From Stappia sp. TSB10P1A (GTDB lineage: Bacteria; Pseudomonadota; Alphaproteobacteria; Rhizobiales; Stappiaceae), in contig NZ_FYAU01000024.1 of NCBI RefSeq assembly GCF_900185725.1, positions 310,001-374,000 on the forward strand: 64,000 bases of DNA. Reading direction: 5' to 3'. This document shows positions 29,242 through 38,454 of this stretch, piece after piece (position 1 is the stretch's first letter; each line of letters starts with the position of its first letter). Under the pieces are notes generated by a model. That model was not told the origin of the DNA. It saw only the letters and a list, made by a program, of their open reading frames with translations, and made no database searches. Position numbers and translations under genes: made by a program.

Positions 29242-32200
29242 ATGACCGACGCCGGCCTATCGAGCACCGACTCCCCGCAGGACACCGGCACGGCCTTTTC
29301 GGCACCGGTGTCCTTCGCGCAGGAACGGCTCTGGTTCCTCGACCGCCTCCAGCCGCACTCGCCGCTCTACAACATTCCCGCGGCTTGGCGGATCACGGGG
29401 CCGCTCGACATACCGGCGCTCCGGCAGGCCCTGGACCAGACCGCCGCGCGGCACGAAAGCCTGCGCACGACCTTCGATGTCGAGGACGGCAAGCCGGTGC
29501 AGATCGTCGCCGACCGGGCCGGGTTTCCGCTCGATCTCGTTGCCCTGCTGCCTGCGGAGGAGCCGGACAAGAACATCCGGGATTTCGTCCGCACCGAGGC
29601 GGAGCGGGTTTTCGACCTGCGCGCCGGGCCGCTTGCCCGCGCCAGGCTCGGCGCTCTCGGGAGCGACGACCATGTGCTCGTGATCACCGTTCATCACGCG
29701 GTCGCGGATCTCCAGTCCCTGGACATCCTGACAAGGGACGTTTCGGCCTTCTACAACGCGGCTCTCGGCGGCCGGCCGGTCGATCTTCCGGAGCTGCCGA
29801 TCCAGTATGCCGATTACGCGGCATGGCAGGCCGAGCGGCTGCGCGCCGCCGACATGCAGCCGCTCGTCGACCACTGGCGCCGGTATCTGGACGGTGCGCC
29901 CCACGACATTGCGCTTCCCACCGAAGGCGGGCGGCCCAGACGGGCGCAAAGCGGCAGGGGCGGGTGGATCGATATCGACCTCGACCCGGCGCTTGGGGCC
30001 GCGCTGACAACGCTGAGCGCAAGCCTCGGCGCCACCCTCTTCATGACCGTTTCAGCCGCCTTCGCGGTGCTGCTCTACCGGTCGAGCGGACAAGCGGACT
30101 TTCTCATCGGGTATCCCGTCACCGGCCGCGACCATCCGGACCTGAGCGGCGTGGTCGGCCTGTTTCAAAACACGCTCGTGCTGCGCAGCCGCCTGAGACC
30201 GGACATGCCGTTCGCGGATCTCGTCCGCCAGGTCCGGGAAGACGTGTTTGCCGGGCAGGAGCACCGGGACCTTCCCTTCGAACGCTTGGTGGAGGAACTC
30301 CAGCCTGAGCGCGGGAACGAGCGCCATCCCCTGTTCCAGACCGCCGTAACGCTGGCGGGGAGTGCAGGAAACCTGGCCTTGCAGGGCCTGCAGACTGCCG
30401 CCGTGACGGTAGAGGGCACGACCTCCAAGTTCGACCTGACCCTGTTCCTGTCGGATCGGCCCGGCGCGGCGCTGTCCGGGGGGTTCGAGTACAGCACCGA
30501 CCGGTTCGGCGCTGCCGCCACCCAGCGGCTGGCCGAGCGGTTCCCGGCGCTCCTGCGGGCCATCGTCGAACGGCCGCAAACGGCGATCTCCCGGTTGCCG
30601 GTGATCGGAGAGAGGGAAAGCGCCGCGCTCTCGCGGCTCTCCGGAACGGTTTCAAGGCAGGTCCCGCAGGACGGCGCTCACCATCTGGTGCACCGCCAGG
30701 CAGAACGTCAGCCGGACGCGCTCGCCGTTCGCGATGCGGCCACGGATCTCGCCTATGGCGACCTCGCATCGAATGCCCTCCATCTCGCCGACCGCTTGCG
30801 GCAGCTTGGGGTCCGGCGCGGGGAGATGGTGGGCCTGTGCGTCGAGCGCTCCGCCGCCATGACCATCGGCATGCTGGGCATCCTGGATGCCGGGGCAGCC
30901 TTCGTTCCGCTGGATTCCCAGCTTCCGCCCTACCGGCTCGCCGGCATGGCCGCGGACCTGGGTCTTGGTCATGTCGTCGTCGCCGGGGATGTCGGCGGGC
31001 GCTTTCCCGCAGAGGGCTTGACGATCGTGCCGGTTTCCCCGGTGCTGGCGGCCGGCGACCGGGGGCGCGACGGGCCGGAGGAGGTTGCGCCGGTCTTTCC
31101 CGCCTATGGCATCCACACATCCGGAACGAGCGGCCGTCCGAAAGCGGTCATCGTTCCGCATCGCGGCCTCCGCCAACTCGTCGACTGGCACCGGCACCGC
31201 TATGGGCTCGGGCCGGGTCATCGGGTGGCGCAGATCGCCAGCCTGTCCTTCGACGCCTGCACCTGGGACGTCTGGGCCTGCCTGACCGCCGGCGCCACCC
31301 TGGTCATCGTGGACGACACGACCCGCGGCGATATCGACCGCCTCATCGGGCACCTGTCGGAAAATCGGGTCACCCATGCCTTCGTGCCGACGCCTCTGGC
31401 CGAAGCCATGCTGGCCGGCGGGCAACCGCTGCCGCCGCATCTGGAGGTCATGCTGACGGGCGGCGACCGGCTGCGGCGGCGGCCGGATCCCTCCCACGGC
31501 ATGACGCTGGTCAATCACTACGGACCGGCGGAGTGTTCCGTCGTCGCCACGGCCGGGACGGTCGGTCCCGAAGGCGACGGGGCACCGTCGATCGGCCGGC
31601 CGGTCTCGGGAACGGCGGTCTATGTGCTCGACGATCATCTCAACCATGTTCCCCTCGGGGCTCCGGGAGAGCTTTGCATCGGCGGCGGCAGCCTCGCCGA
31701 CGGCTACTGGCGCCAGCCGGCGCTGACGGCGCGCTCTTTCGTGCCGGACCCGTTCAGCCCGATACCGGGCGCGCGCATGTACCGGACCGGCGATCTTGGA
31801 CGGCTGCGCGACGACGGTCGCATCGACTATGCCGGACGGCGGGACCGGCAGATCAAGCTGCGCGGCCAGCGGCTCGAACCGGGCGAAATCGAAACCGTTC
31901 TCGAACGCCTGCCGCAGGTCCGGCGCTGCCTCGTCGACATTCGCGAAACGGAGGCCGGGGAGAGGCTGCTGACGGCCTATGTGGAAAGCTCCGAGACCTC
32001 CGGCGAGGCGATCGACCACTGGCGGGATCATCTGGAGCGCTGGCTCCCGGCCTATATGGTTCCCGCGGCGCTGGTGGCCCTGGAACAGCTTCCGCTGCTG
32101 CCCAGCGGCAAGCCGGATTACGCCGCGCTGCCGCCGCCGCGGCGCGAAGATCTGCTGTCGGGAATCGCCCATGTCGGCCCGCGCACGCCCGTCGAGGAAA

Positions 32201-32466
32201 CGCTCGCCGCCATCTGGGAAGAGGTGCTGTTCATCGACGGACCCGGCGTCCACGACAATTTCTTCGTCCTCGGCGGACATTCGCTGACCGTGCTTCAGGT
32301 GGTCGCCCGGATCGGCATGGCGTTCGCGGTGGAGTTCACGGTGCGGGACTTTTTCGAGAAACCGACGATCGCCGAAATCGCCGAGGCGATCGAGGAACTG
32401 CTCTGGCTGGGCGGTTCGATCCCGGAGACGGAGGGGGACGGCGGCAGCGTCGTCGGGGACCTGTGA
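29242..32466 (+). CDS. NRPS, C-A-T
   Basis: This 1,074-aa single module has a condensation domain (about 15-445), an adenylation domain (470-955) and a carrier domain (FFVLGGHSL near 1010). The condensation motif reads HHAVADL, with Leu for the usual Gly after the Asp. The adenylation core motif is HTSGTSGRPKA, with His in place of Tyr, but the catalytic Lys region SGKPDYAALP is present. The pocket residues I read are D-A-W-A-L-G-H-V-V, not assignable by me. There is no thioesterase, so it must pass its product to another protein, perhaps the C-A-T-TE protein encoded upstream. The stop overlaps the start of the type II thioesterase gene (TGATG). Confidence 0.95.
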   Translation: MTDAGLSSTDSPQDTGTAFSAPVSFAQERLWFLDRLQPHSPLYNIPAAWRITGPLDIPALRQALDQTAARHESLRTTFDVEDGKPVQIVADRAGFPLDLVALLPAEEPDKNIRDFVRTEAERVFDLRAGPLARARLGALGSDDHVLVITVHHAVADLQSLDILTRDVSAFYNAALGGRPVDLPELPIQYADYAAWQAERLRAADMQPLVDHWRRYLDGAPHDIALPTEGGRPRRAQSGRGGWIDIDLDPALGAALTTLSASLGATLFMTVSAAFAVLLYRSSGQADFLIGYPVTGRDHPDLSGVVGLFQNTLVLRSRLRPDMPFADLVRQVREDVFAGQEHRDLPFERLVEELQPERGNERHPLFQTAVTLAGSAGNLALQGLQTAAVTVEGTTSKFDLTLFLSDRPGAALSGGFEYSTDRFGAAATQRLAERFPALLRAIVERPQTAISRLPVIGERESAALSRLSGTVSRQVPQDGAHHLVHRQAERQPDALAVRDAATDLAYGDLASNALHLADRLRQLGVRRGEMVGLCVERSAAMTIGMLGILDAGAAFVPLDSQLPPYRLAGMAADLGLGHVVVAGDVGGRFPAEGLTIVPVSPVLAAGDRGRDGPEEVAPVFPAYGIHTSGTSGRPKAVIVPHRGLRQLVDWHRHRYGLGPGHRVAQIASLSFDACTWDVWACLTAGATLVIVDDTTRGDIDRLIGHLSENRVTHAFVPTPLAEAMLAGGQPLPPHLEVMLTGGDRLRRRPDPSHGMTLVNHYGPAECSVVATAGTVGPEGDGAPSIGRPVSGTAVYVLDDHLNHVPLGAPGELCIGGGSLADGYWRQPALTARSFVPDPFSPIPGARMYRTGDLGRLRDDGRIDYAGRRDRQIKLRGQRLEPGEIETVLERLPQVRRCLVDIRETEAGERLLTAYVESSETSGEAIDHWRDHLERWLPAYMVPAALVALEQLPLLPSGKPDYAALPPPRREDLLSGIAHVGPRTPVEETLAAIWEEVLFIDGPGVHDNFFVLGGHSLTVLQVVARIGMAFAVEFTVRDFFEKPTIAEIAEAIEELLWLGGSIPETEGDGGSVVGDL

Positions 32467-33281
32467 TGGACGGCCGGAGCGAGGACGCCGGCGCCACTGC
32501 CGGCCGGATGCAGGCATCGGCCGGAGACCTCCGCCGGTTCTTTCCACACCGGATCGCGCGTCCTGGCGCGCGCTACCGGCTGTTCTGTTTTCCCCCCGCC
32601 GGGGCGGGCGCGACCGTCTTCCGCGCGTGGTCCGGCCTGATGGCGCAGGCCGCCGATGTCTGCGCTTTCGAGCTTCCTGGCCATCAGACCCGGTTCAACG
32701 AGCCGCTGGCCCGCAGCGTCGACGAGGTTGCGCAGGAATTCATCGCCGCATCCGTCCACCTGCGCGACAGGCCTTTCATTCTTCTCGGCCACAGTCTGGG
32801 AGCCATGATCGCCGCGCAGGCGGCGCACCTGCTGGCAAGGTCCGGCGCGGGTCCGGCCGCGCTCGTGGTTGTCGGCTGCCCGGCACCGACCATGAACGCG
32901 CGCAACCGGGCCATCGCCCATCTCGACCGGCCGGCATTCCTGCGGGCCCTCGCCGATCTCGGCGGCCTGCCCGAGGACGTGCTGGCGAACAGCGAGCTCG
33001 TCGACGTCTTGCTGCCGGCGCTGCGGGCCGGCTGCCGGATGGCGGAAGAGTGGCGGGCGGGGGCGGGTCGCCGGTTCGCCGCGCCCCTGCCGTGCCCGAT
33101 CGGGGCGATCAGCGGCCGGGCGGACCCCTATGTCACCGCCGACGAACTCGACGCCTGGCGGCACCACGGCACCGGCGCCGCCGTCATCCGCCAGGCGGCG
33201 GGCGACCATTTCTTCCTGCAGTCCGATCCCGAACCGGTGTTGACCCTGGTCGGCGACCTTGCGCGACTGTCGTTGTCGTGA
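32466..33281 (+). CDS. Type II thioesterase
   Basis: This 271-aa stand-alone alpha/beta-hydrolase thioesterase is of the kind that clears wrongly loaded carrier domains in NRPS lines. It has the typical N-terminal LFCFPPAGAGATVF oxyanion segment, the nucleophile motif GHSLGA near residue 118, the GRADPYV acidic segment near 218 and GDHFFL with the catalytic His near 245. The start overlaps the stop of the C-A-T gene by one base, making it the last gene of the rightward NRPS operon. It converges with the P450 gene, with 33 bp between the two stops. Confidence 0.95.
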   Translation: MDGRSEDAGATAGRMQASAGDLRRFFPHRIARPGARYRLFCFPPAGAGATVFRAWSGLMAQAADVCAFELPGHQTRFNEPLARSVDEVAQEFIAASVHLRDRPFILLGHSLGAMIAAQAAHLLARSGAGPAALVVVGCPAPTMNARNRAIAHLDRPAFLRALADLGGLPEDVLANSELVDVLLPALRAGCRMAEEWRAGAGRRFAAPLPCPIGAISGRADPYVTADELDAWRHHGTGAAVIRQAAGDHFFLQSDPEPVLTLVGDLARLSLS

Positions 33282-33314
33282 GCCATCGCAGGATCCAGGA
33301 TCCCGGAGACCGCG

Positions 33315-34511
33315 TCACGACGGGCCAACCCGGACCGGCAGGCGGTCGATGCCCTGCAGAACGAGCGAGGTCAGACGCTCCGCCGGTCCGTCGGGTTCGA
33401 TCCCGGCCCAGGCGCGCCGGATCTCGGACATGAGCAATCGCAGTTCCAGGCGGGCGAGCATCATGCCGAGACAGGCATGCATGCCCGTCCCGAACCCGAG
33501 ATGGCGGTTGGGCGCGCGGTCGAGCCGCAGGCGGTCCGGATCGGCGAACACCGCCTCGTCGGCATTGAGGGAGGGAATCCAGACCGCGACGCGCTGGCCG
33601 CGGCGGATCCGGCGTCCGGCCAGCACCGTGTCGGCATGCGCCGTGCGCACCACCGCCGCGGCCGGCGATGTCCAGCGCAGGACCTCCTCGACCGCCGTGC
33701 CCGGCATGTCGGGCCGGCGCTGGAGCCACCGCCACTGGTCCGGATGATGCATGAGGGCATGGATCGCCCCGGTGATCGCCAGCCGGGTCGTCGTCAGGCC
33801 GGCGGACATCACGTTCAGCACGGTCAAGAGGACCGTTTCGTCGTCCAGCGGGCGGCCGTCGATCTCGGCGCCCATTATCGCGGAAATCGCATCGTCGGCG
33901 GGGTGCCGCCGTCGCACCTCCACCGCCTCGCTGACATAGATCAGCAGTTCGGCATCCGCGAGATGCCGGCGGCTCTCATTGCAGGACAGGGTGTCGCGGA
34001 CGACCGGCAGCAGGCCGGCCTCGTCTTCCGGCGGCAGGCCGAGCAGGCGGAAGGCGACATGCATCGCAACCCGCGTCGCGAGCCCGTCGCCTACCTCGAA
34101 ACGGCCGCGCTCCGTGCACTCCTCGAGCACGCGGGCCAGAAATCCGGCAGTGTCGTGCCGCAGGGCGTCCACGCGCGGCCCGGAGACATGCGGCATCAGG
34201 ATGCGGCGCAAGGCGGTGTGGGCCGGGGCGGCCATCAGCGGCAGCATCCTGCCGGCGGCCGGATCGTCCTGCCAGCGGTTGCCTTCCAGGGTGGTTCCTT
34301 CAACCGAACTGAAGGTCGAAGCATCCTTCAGGACACATGCACCCTCGGCGTAACGCGTCACCGACCAGAACCCCGGCCCGTCCGGCTCGGGCGTCCACGC
34401 CACCGGCTCCTGGGTCCGAAGATGGCGAAAGACGCGGCAGGCGTCGCCGCGGGCAAAAGTCTCCGGATCGGCGAGGGCCGCGGCTTGTATTGCGCCCGTC
34501 GCGCCGGTCAT
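33315..34511 (-). CDS. Cytochrome P450
   Basis: This 398-aa soluble bacterial P450 has no membrane anchor. The haem-binding loop is HLGFGTGMHACLG near residue 343, with the Cys ligand. The K-helix ExxR is in EEVLRW near 275, and the I-helix oxygen-activation segment reads MSAGLTTT near 232, without the usual acidic residue before the first Thr. A 150-bp divergent gap separates it from the amidinotransferase gene. It needs redox partners encoded elsewhere; none is visible. In this cluster it probably oxidises the peptide or a carrier-bound residue, but the substrate is unknown. Confidence 0.95.
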   Translation of the reverse strand: MTGATGAIQAAALADPETFARGDACRVFRHLRTQEPVAWTPEPDGPGFWSVTRYAEGACVLKDASTFSSVEGTTLEGNRWQDDPAAGRMLPLMAAPAHTALRRILMPHVSGPRVDALRHDTAGFLARVLEECTERGRFEVGDGLATRVAMHVAFRLLGLPPEDEAGLLPVVRDTLSCNESRRHLADAELLIYVSEAVEVRRRHPADDAISAIMGAEIDGRPLDDETVLLTVLNVMSAGLTTTRLAITGAIHALMHHPDQWRWLQRRPDMPGTAVEEVLRWTSPAAAVVRTAHADTVLAGRRIRRGQRVAVWIPSLNADEAVFADPDRLRLDRAPNRHLGFGTGMHACLGMMLARLELRLLMSEIRRAWAGIEPDGPAERLTSLVLQGIDRLPVRVGPS

Positions 34512-34668
34512 GCCGCAGAGGTCGTCATGGCAGGGGCAAGGGTCGGGTCAAGGATCGGGGTTTTTGGATTTGGCTGCACCATGACGATCTGCTAGAGTGC
34601 CACTATAGGATGTATATTAATCGCAATAAAACCGACCGTCCAAAAGTTAATTGGTCGAATTGACGCCG
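34512..34668. promoter_or_regulatory. Divergent promoter region, P450 and amidinotransferase
   Basis: This 157-bp gap lies between two divergent starts. Its right half is AT-rich around 34605-34640 (TATAGGATGTATATTAATCG), unlike the surrounding sequence, and probably carries a promoter for the amidinotransferase. I see no clear operator. Confidence 0.4.
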
Positions 34669-35775
34669 ATGAAGAGACTTTCAAATCATGGCGTCGGCCT
34701 TGCTCCGGCGCGTGACCTTGTCACCCCGGTCAGCTCCCACAACGAGTGGGACCCGCTCGAAGAGGTGATCGTCGGCATCGCCGACGGCGCCCGCTTCCCT
34801 CCCTGGCATGCCGCCGTGGAAGCGGTGCTGCCGCCCGCCAAGGCGGACCACATACGTGCCCATGCCGGGCAGGCCTTTCCGGCGGACATCGTCGACGGGG
34901 CCCGCCGCGAGCTGGACCTGTTTTCGGCCCTTCTGGAGCGCGAGGGCATCAAGGTCAGGCGGCCGGACCCGCGCGACAAGCAGGCGAGCTTCGGCGGTCC
35001 CGGCTGGACCAGCACCGGCCTTTATGAGGCGATGCCGCGCGACGTGATCCTGGTCGTCGGCGACGAGTTGATCGAGTGCCCGATGGCCTGGCGATCGCGC
35101 TATTTCGAGGTTCTGGCCTACCGCCCCCTCCTCAAGGAATATTTCGCCGCCGGCGCGCGCTGGAGCGCGGCCCCCAGGCCCGAGCTCCCCGACCGGCTTT
35201 ACGACGACGGCTGGAGGCAGGCCGGGGGCGAACTGCCGCCGCGCCTCGCGGTCTCGGAGTTCGAGCCGACCTTCGACGCGGCGGACTTCATCCGCTGCGG
35301 CCGCGATATCTTCGTCCAGCTCAGCCATGTGACGAACCGGATGGGCGTGGACTGGCTGCGCCGGCATCTCGGCGGCGCCTACCGGGTGCACGAGGTGGCG
35401 TTCGACGACGACCGCCCGATGCATATCGACGCCAGCCTGATGCCGCTCGCCCCCGGCAAACTGCTGATCAACCCGGAACGGGTGCGCACCGTGCCGGAGC
35501 TGTTCAAGGCGTGGGAGGTGCGCGCAGCCCCGCCGCCACCGCCGCGCACGCAGCCGCTGTTCCTGTGCAGCGGCTGGATCAATATGAACGTGTTGATGCT
35601 CGATCCACAACGTGTAATTGTCGAGGCGCAGGACGATCCGATGGCCGAGGCGCTGGAAGCCTGGGGCTTCGAGGCGATCCGGTGCCCGTTCCGGCATTTT
35701 CATGCCCTTGGCGGGTCGTTCCATTGCGCAACGCTCGACGTGCGCCGCGCGGGGGGCCTGGAGAGCTATTTTTGA
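34669..35775 (+). CDS. Amidinotransferase (AGAT/inosamine family)
   Basis: This 368-aa protein belongs to the glycine/inosamine amidinotransferase family, which moves an amidino group from arginine to an amine and releases ornithine. The fold markers are EWDPLEEVIVG near the N-terminus, FEPTFDAADFIRCG near 205 with the acidic catalytic residues, HIDASLMPL near 260, and GGSFHCATLDVRR near 350 with the catalytic Cys. I chose the ATG at 34669; a TTG at 34651 is also in frame. In this cluster it could put a guanidine on a monomer, and its by-product ornithine is the substrate expected for the hydroxylase/piperazate synthase fusion. Both roles are inference. The two desaturase genes follow on the same strand. 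Confidence 0.92.
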   Translation: MKRLSNHGVGLAPARDLVTPVSSHNEWDPLEEVIVGIADGARFPPWHAAVEAVLPPAKADHIRAHAGQAFPADIVDGARRELDLFSALLEREGIKVRRPDPRDKQASFGGPGWTSTGLYEAMPRDVILVVGDELIECPMAWRSRYFEVLAYRPLLKEYFAAGARWSAAPRPELPDRLYDDGWRQAGGELPPRLAVSEFEPTFDAADFIRCGRDIFVQLSHVTNRMGVDWLRRHLGGAYRVHEVAFDDDRPMHIDASLMPLAPGKLLINPERVRTVPELFKAWEVRAAPPPPPRTQPLFLCSGWINMNVLMLDPQRVIVEAQDDPMAEALEAWGFEAIRCPFRHFHALGGSFHCATLDVRRAGGLESYF

Positions 35776-35889
35776 CCGATCGACTCCGACCTTCCTGCTG
35801 AGCGCGGCGTTCGCGGAGGGAGGACGTGCCGGCAGTGTCGGGAGCCAAGCGCGTCGACATGCCCGGATAACGCCGAGAGGTGCGACGCG

Positions 35890-36858
35890 ATGTGGCGCTG
35901 TTCAGCAAAGGATGCCTGGCTGGCCGGATTGAGCCTGGCGCATGCCTGCGCCCTCTTCTGCAGCGCCTATGCATGGCCGCATGTCTCCATCGGCTGGAAG
36001 CTCGGCATCGTGCCGATGCTGGCGCTGCTCACCACCTACAGCATCGTCATCGTCGCGCATCTGTTCACCCACAATCCGTGGTTTCGCCATCCCCGTCTGA
36101 ACGCCGCCGCCTCGGTGCTCAACTCGGTCACCATCGGCCAGTCGATGCAGGCCTATCACGTCTCGCATGTGCGCAATCATCACCGCTATCACAATGATCG
36201 CCCAGGTCCGAACGGCCCGCCGCGCGACCTGTCGTCGACCTATGCCGGCGCGAGCGACGGCACGCATCTGAGCATCTGGCGCTATGCGTTCGCGGGTGCG
36301 GTCGCCACCTTGCGCAACGAGGCATGGCTGCGGCTGACGGCCTTCGTCCCCGCCCTGGCGGCGGCGGACAGCGCCCGCTCGCCGGACCAGGTGGTCGGCG
36401 CCCGGCTGCGGGACGGGGAACGGCGGCAGATGCGCCTTGAACTGATCGTCCTGACGCTGGTTCTGCTCGGCCTGCTGGCGGTGCGGCCCTCCTTTGTGCT
36501 GTTCGCCTATCTGCCGTCCTTTTTCGCGGCGCTGGTTCTCGTCAACGTCCAGAACTATTTCGAGCACTTCGGCGCCTGCCCCGAGAACCGCTTCGCCAAC
36601 TCGGTCAGCCACTACGGACGGCTCTACAATTTCGTCACCTTCAACGACGGCTATCATCAGGAACACCACCTGTGCCCGCAAGAGCACTGGAGCTGCATGG
36701 AAGACGTGCGCCGGCGCTACGGCGCGGCCCTGGCGGACAACCGCCATGTGGTCAGCCCGGTACCCGCCATCCTGGGCTTCCTCGACCGGCGCCGGAACCG
36801 GATCGACCGGGTGCCGCGGGACGCGGCGCCGGCGCGGCCGCGCGGAAAGTCGGCGTGA
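35890..36858 (+). CDS. Membrane fatty acid desaturase-like protein 1
   Basis: This 322-aa integral-membrane di-iron desaturase/hydroxylase-like protein has the three His boxes: HLFTH near 57, HVSHVRNHH near 95, and QEHH near 257, between hydrophobic segments near 10-60 and 180-220. Members of this superfamily in peptide clusters can desaturate or hydroxylate amino acid side chains as well as lipids. It lies 114 bp after the amidinotransferase gene and 10 bp before a second, divergent relative, so the pair is probably co-expressed. A spaced acidic/His third box (NDGYHQEHHL) looks intact. The substrate is unknown: a monomer, a carrier-bound residue, or a fatty acyl starter for the A-T protein. 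Confidence 0.9.
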   Translation: MWRCSAKDAWLAGLSLAHACALFCSAYAWPHVSIGWKLGIVPMLALLTTYSIVIVAHLFTHNPWFRHPRLNAAASVLNSVTIGQSMQAYHVSHVRNHHRYHNDRPGPNGPPRDLSSTYAGASDGTHLSIWRYAFAGAVATLRNEAWLRLTAFVPALAAADSARSPDQVVGARLRDGERRQMRLELIVLTLVLLGLLAVRPSFVLFAYLPSFFAALVLVNVQNYFEHFGACPENRFANSVSHYGRLYNFVTFNDGYHQEHHLCPQEHWSCMEDVRRRYGAALADNRHVVSPVPAILGFLDRRRNRIDRVPRDAAPARPRGKSA

Positions 36859-36868
36859 GGAGGCGGCG

Positions 36869-37885
36869 ATGGCGGGCGAGGTCAAACAGGTCAGGCGGCA
36901 TGCCTTTTCCGCCGACCTGCGGCGGCGGGTCCAGGCGTATTACGCGCTCGACAACCTGCACGGGCCGCTGGAACTGCTCGAACACTGGTCCGTCATCCTG
37001 CTGGCGGCGGCCGGCTCCTACTGGGCCTGGGTTTCGCTGCCGCTCTATCTGGCGCTGCCGGCGTATCTGTGCGCGATCTTCCTCATCGGCGGTCGGCAAA
37101 GGGCGCTGTCCGGCGTCCTGCACCAGGCCTGCCACCGGACATTCATGAAGAACCGCCGCGCCGGAACCGTCCTCGGGGCGGTGTTCGGCGGACATCCGGT
37201 GCTGCAGAGCTATACCGGCTATGTCGCCTCGCATCTTCGCGCCCATCACAGCCTGTTCGGCGATCCGGAGCAGGATCCGGACTACCAGTTTTTCGTGACA
37301 TCCGGCCTCTATGGCGCGGGGCGGTGCAAGGCCTCGCTGCGCCGGTATCTCTTCCGGGTCGTCAGCCCCGCCGGAACGTTGCGCTATATCGCCTTCCTGA
37401 TCCGGCACCGGATCCTGCCGGCCGACGAGGACCGATGGGAGACCGCCGTCCGGCTGGCGACCTATGCGCTCGTGATCGGCGTCGCCCTGTGGACCGGCGT
37501 CTTCTGGGCCCTGCTGGCCTACTGGCTGGTGCCGCTGGTCACCACCCATGCCTGGATCGGCTCGATCGCGGAACTGCTGGAGCACTACCCGCTGATGGAG
37601 CCCGAGGAGCCCGTCGACATCCAGATGTCCCGCAACCGGGAGTTCGGCCTGTTGTGGGATCTCGTGGTCGGGGAGAAGCACGGCGAGGGCTATCATCTGG
37701 TCCACCACCTGTTTCCAAGGGTGCCGCAGTGGCGGCTGTCCCGCGTGCATGAACTCCTGAAATCCGATCCGGCCTATGCGGCGCTGGAAACGCCGCGAAA
37801 TCCGGTCAAGGCGTTCCAGGCCATCTACAATGCCCTCCCGTCCGGGCCGGTGTCGTCCATCCGCGAAAAACAGGCAGCAGGCTGA
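36869..37885 (+). CDS. Membrane fatty acid desaturase-like protein 2
   Basis: This 338-aa integral-membrane di-iron protein has His boxes HQACH near 84, HLRAHH near 115 and HLVHH near 275, with hydrophobic stretches near 45-75 and 185-215. It is only distantly similar to the neighbouring desaturase, so the two are unlikely to be a recent duplication. The ATG at 36869 has GAGGAGG before it and lies 10 bp after the preceding stop. An extra His appears in THAWIGSIAELLEHYP near 225, which is common in this superfamily. It is the last clear gene of the NRPS cluster on this side. The substrate is unknown. Confidence 0.9.
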   Translation: MAGEVKQVRRHAFSADLRRRVQAYYALDNLHGPLELLEHWSVILLAAAGSYWAWVSLPLYLALPAYLCAIFLIGGRQRALSGVLHQACHRTFMKNRRAGTVLGAVFGGHPVLQSYTGYVASHLRAHHSLFGDPEQDPDYQFFVTSGLYGAGRCKASLRRYLFRVVSPAGTLRYIAFLIRHRILPADEDRWETAVRLATYALVIGVALWTGVFWALLAYWLVPLVTTHAWIGSIAELLEHYPLMEPEEPVDIQMSRNREFGLLWDLVVGEKHGEGYHLVHHLFPRVPQWRLSRVHELLKSDPAYAALETPRNPVKAFQAIYNALPSGPVSSIREKQAAG

Positions 37886-38454
37886 CGGATCGCCGCCGGC
37901 CGCGCTCGTCGGAGCGCCGGCGGCTCGTGCCCGGGCGCCCCTGCCCGAGCGACCTTTTTGGACCCGCCTTGCCGAGCAAGTCGAGACGGGCGCGAGATGC
38001 GACGGGTCGCAACGAGATGGGGAACTACGAGACCGAGAGAACGAGGCCGACAGAACGAGGCCGGGAGCAACGAAATCGGGGAGAACAGAGGCCAGGGGAA
38101 AGATGCAGCCGGGAAGGCCGAGGCGCGGGCGCGGGAGGCAGACGCAAGACGCAGACGCGCGGCGGCGGCGAGGAAGAAACGGGGGAAGAGACGGGGCGTC
38201 CGGGCGCGCCGGCCTCCATTGGCGATGCGACTGGCGGTGCGACCGGTGATGCGACTGGCGCCATGGTCAGCGACATGCCCAACGACGAGGTCAACGCCAT
38301 GACCAAAGACATGGCCGGCCACATGGCCGGCGATTTTGCATGGCGACCTGGCTCGCTGTAAGCCGCAAACCCGCAAGCCATCGGCTTGCGACAGCCAATG
38401 GCTTGCGGTGTTTCGTTGCCCTCGCAGAGCCGGTTCGACGACAGCGCCGTCCGG
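37886..38454. other. Gene-free low-complexity stretch
   Basis: These 569 bp hold no convincing gene. There are short imperfect tandem repeats: AGAACGAGGCCG occurs twice around 38036-38070, and GATGCGACTGGCG occurs twice around 38222-38260. Open frames here have skewed composition and no ribosome site. They may be remnants of an expanded or decayed gene. Confidence 0.6.
38371..38408. terminator. Possible terminator hairpin
   Basis: Perfect 11-base arms CCGCAAGCCAT and ATGGCTTGCGG lie 46 bp beyond the stop of the leftward gene at 38455-38913. An inner GCAAGCC/GGCTTGC pair offers an alternative fold. No clear T-run follows on either strand. Confidence 0.4.

Noticed and set aside
33282-33314. 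GGATCCAGGATCC between TEII and P450 stops as a terminator
   Set aside because: It is a short direct repeat, not a stable hairpin.
37927-38361. 144-aa plus-strand frame after the second desaturase gene
   Set aside because: It is low-complexity, has no ribosome site, and overlaps similar frames in other phases; it is treated as gene-free.
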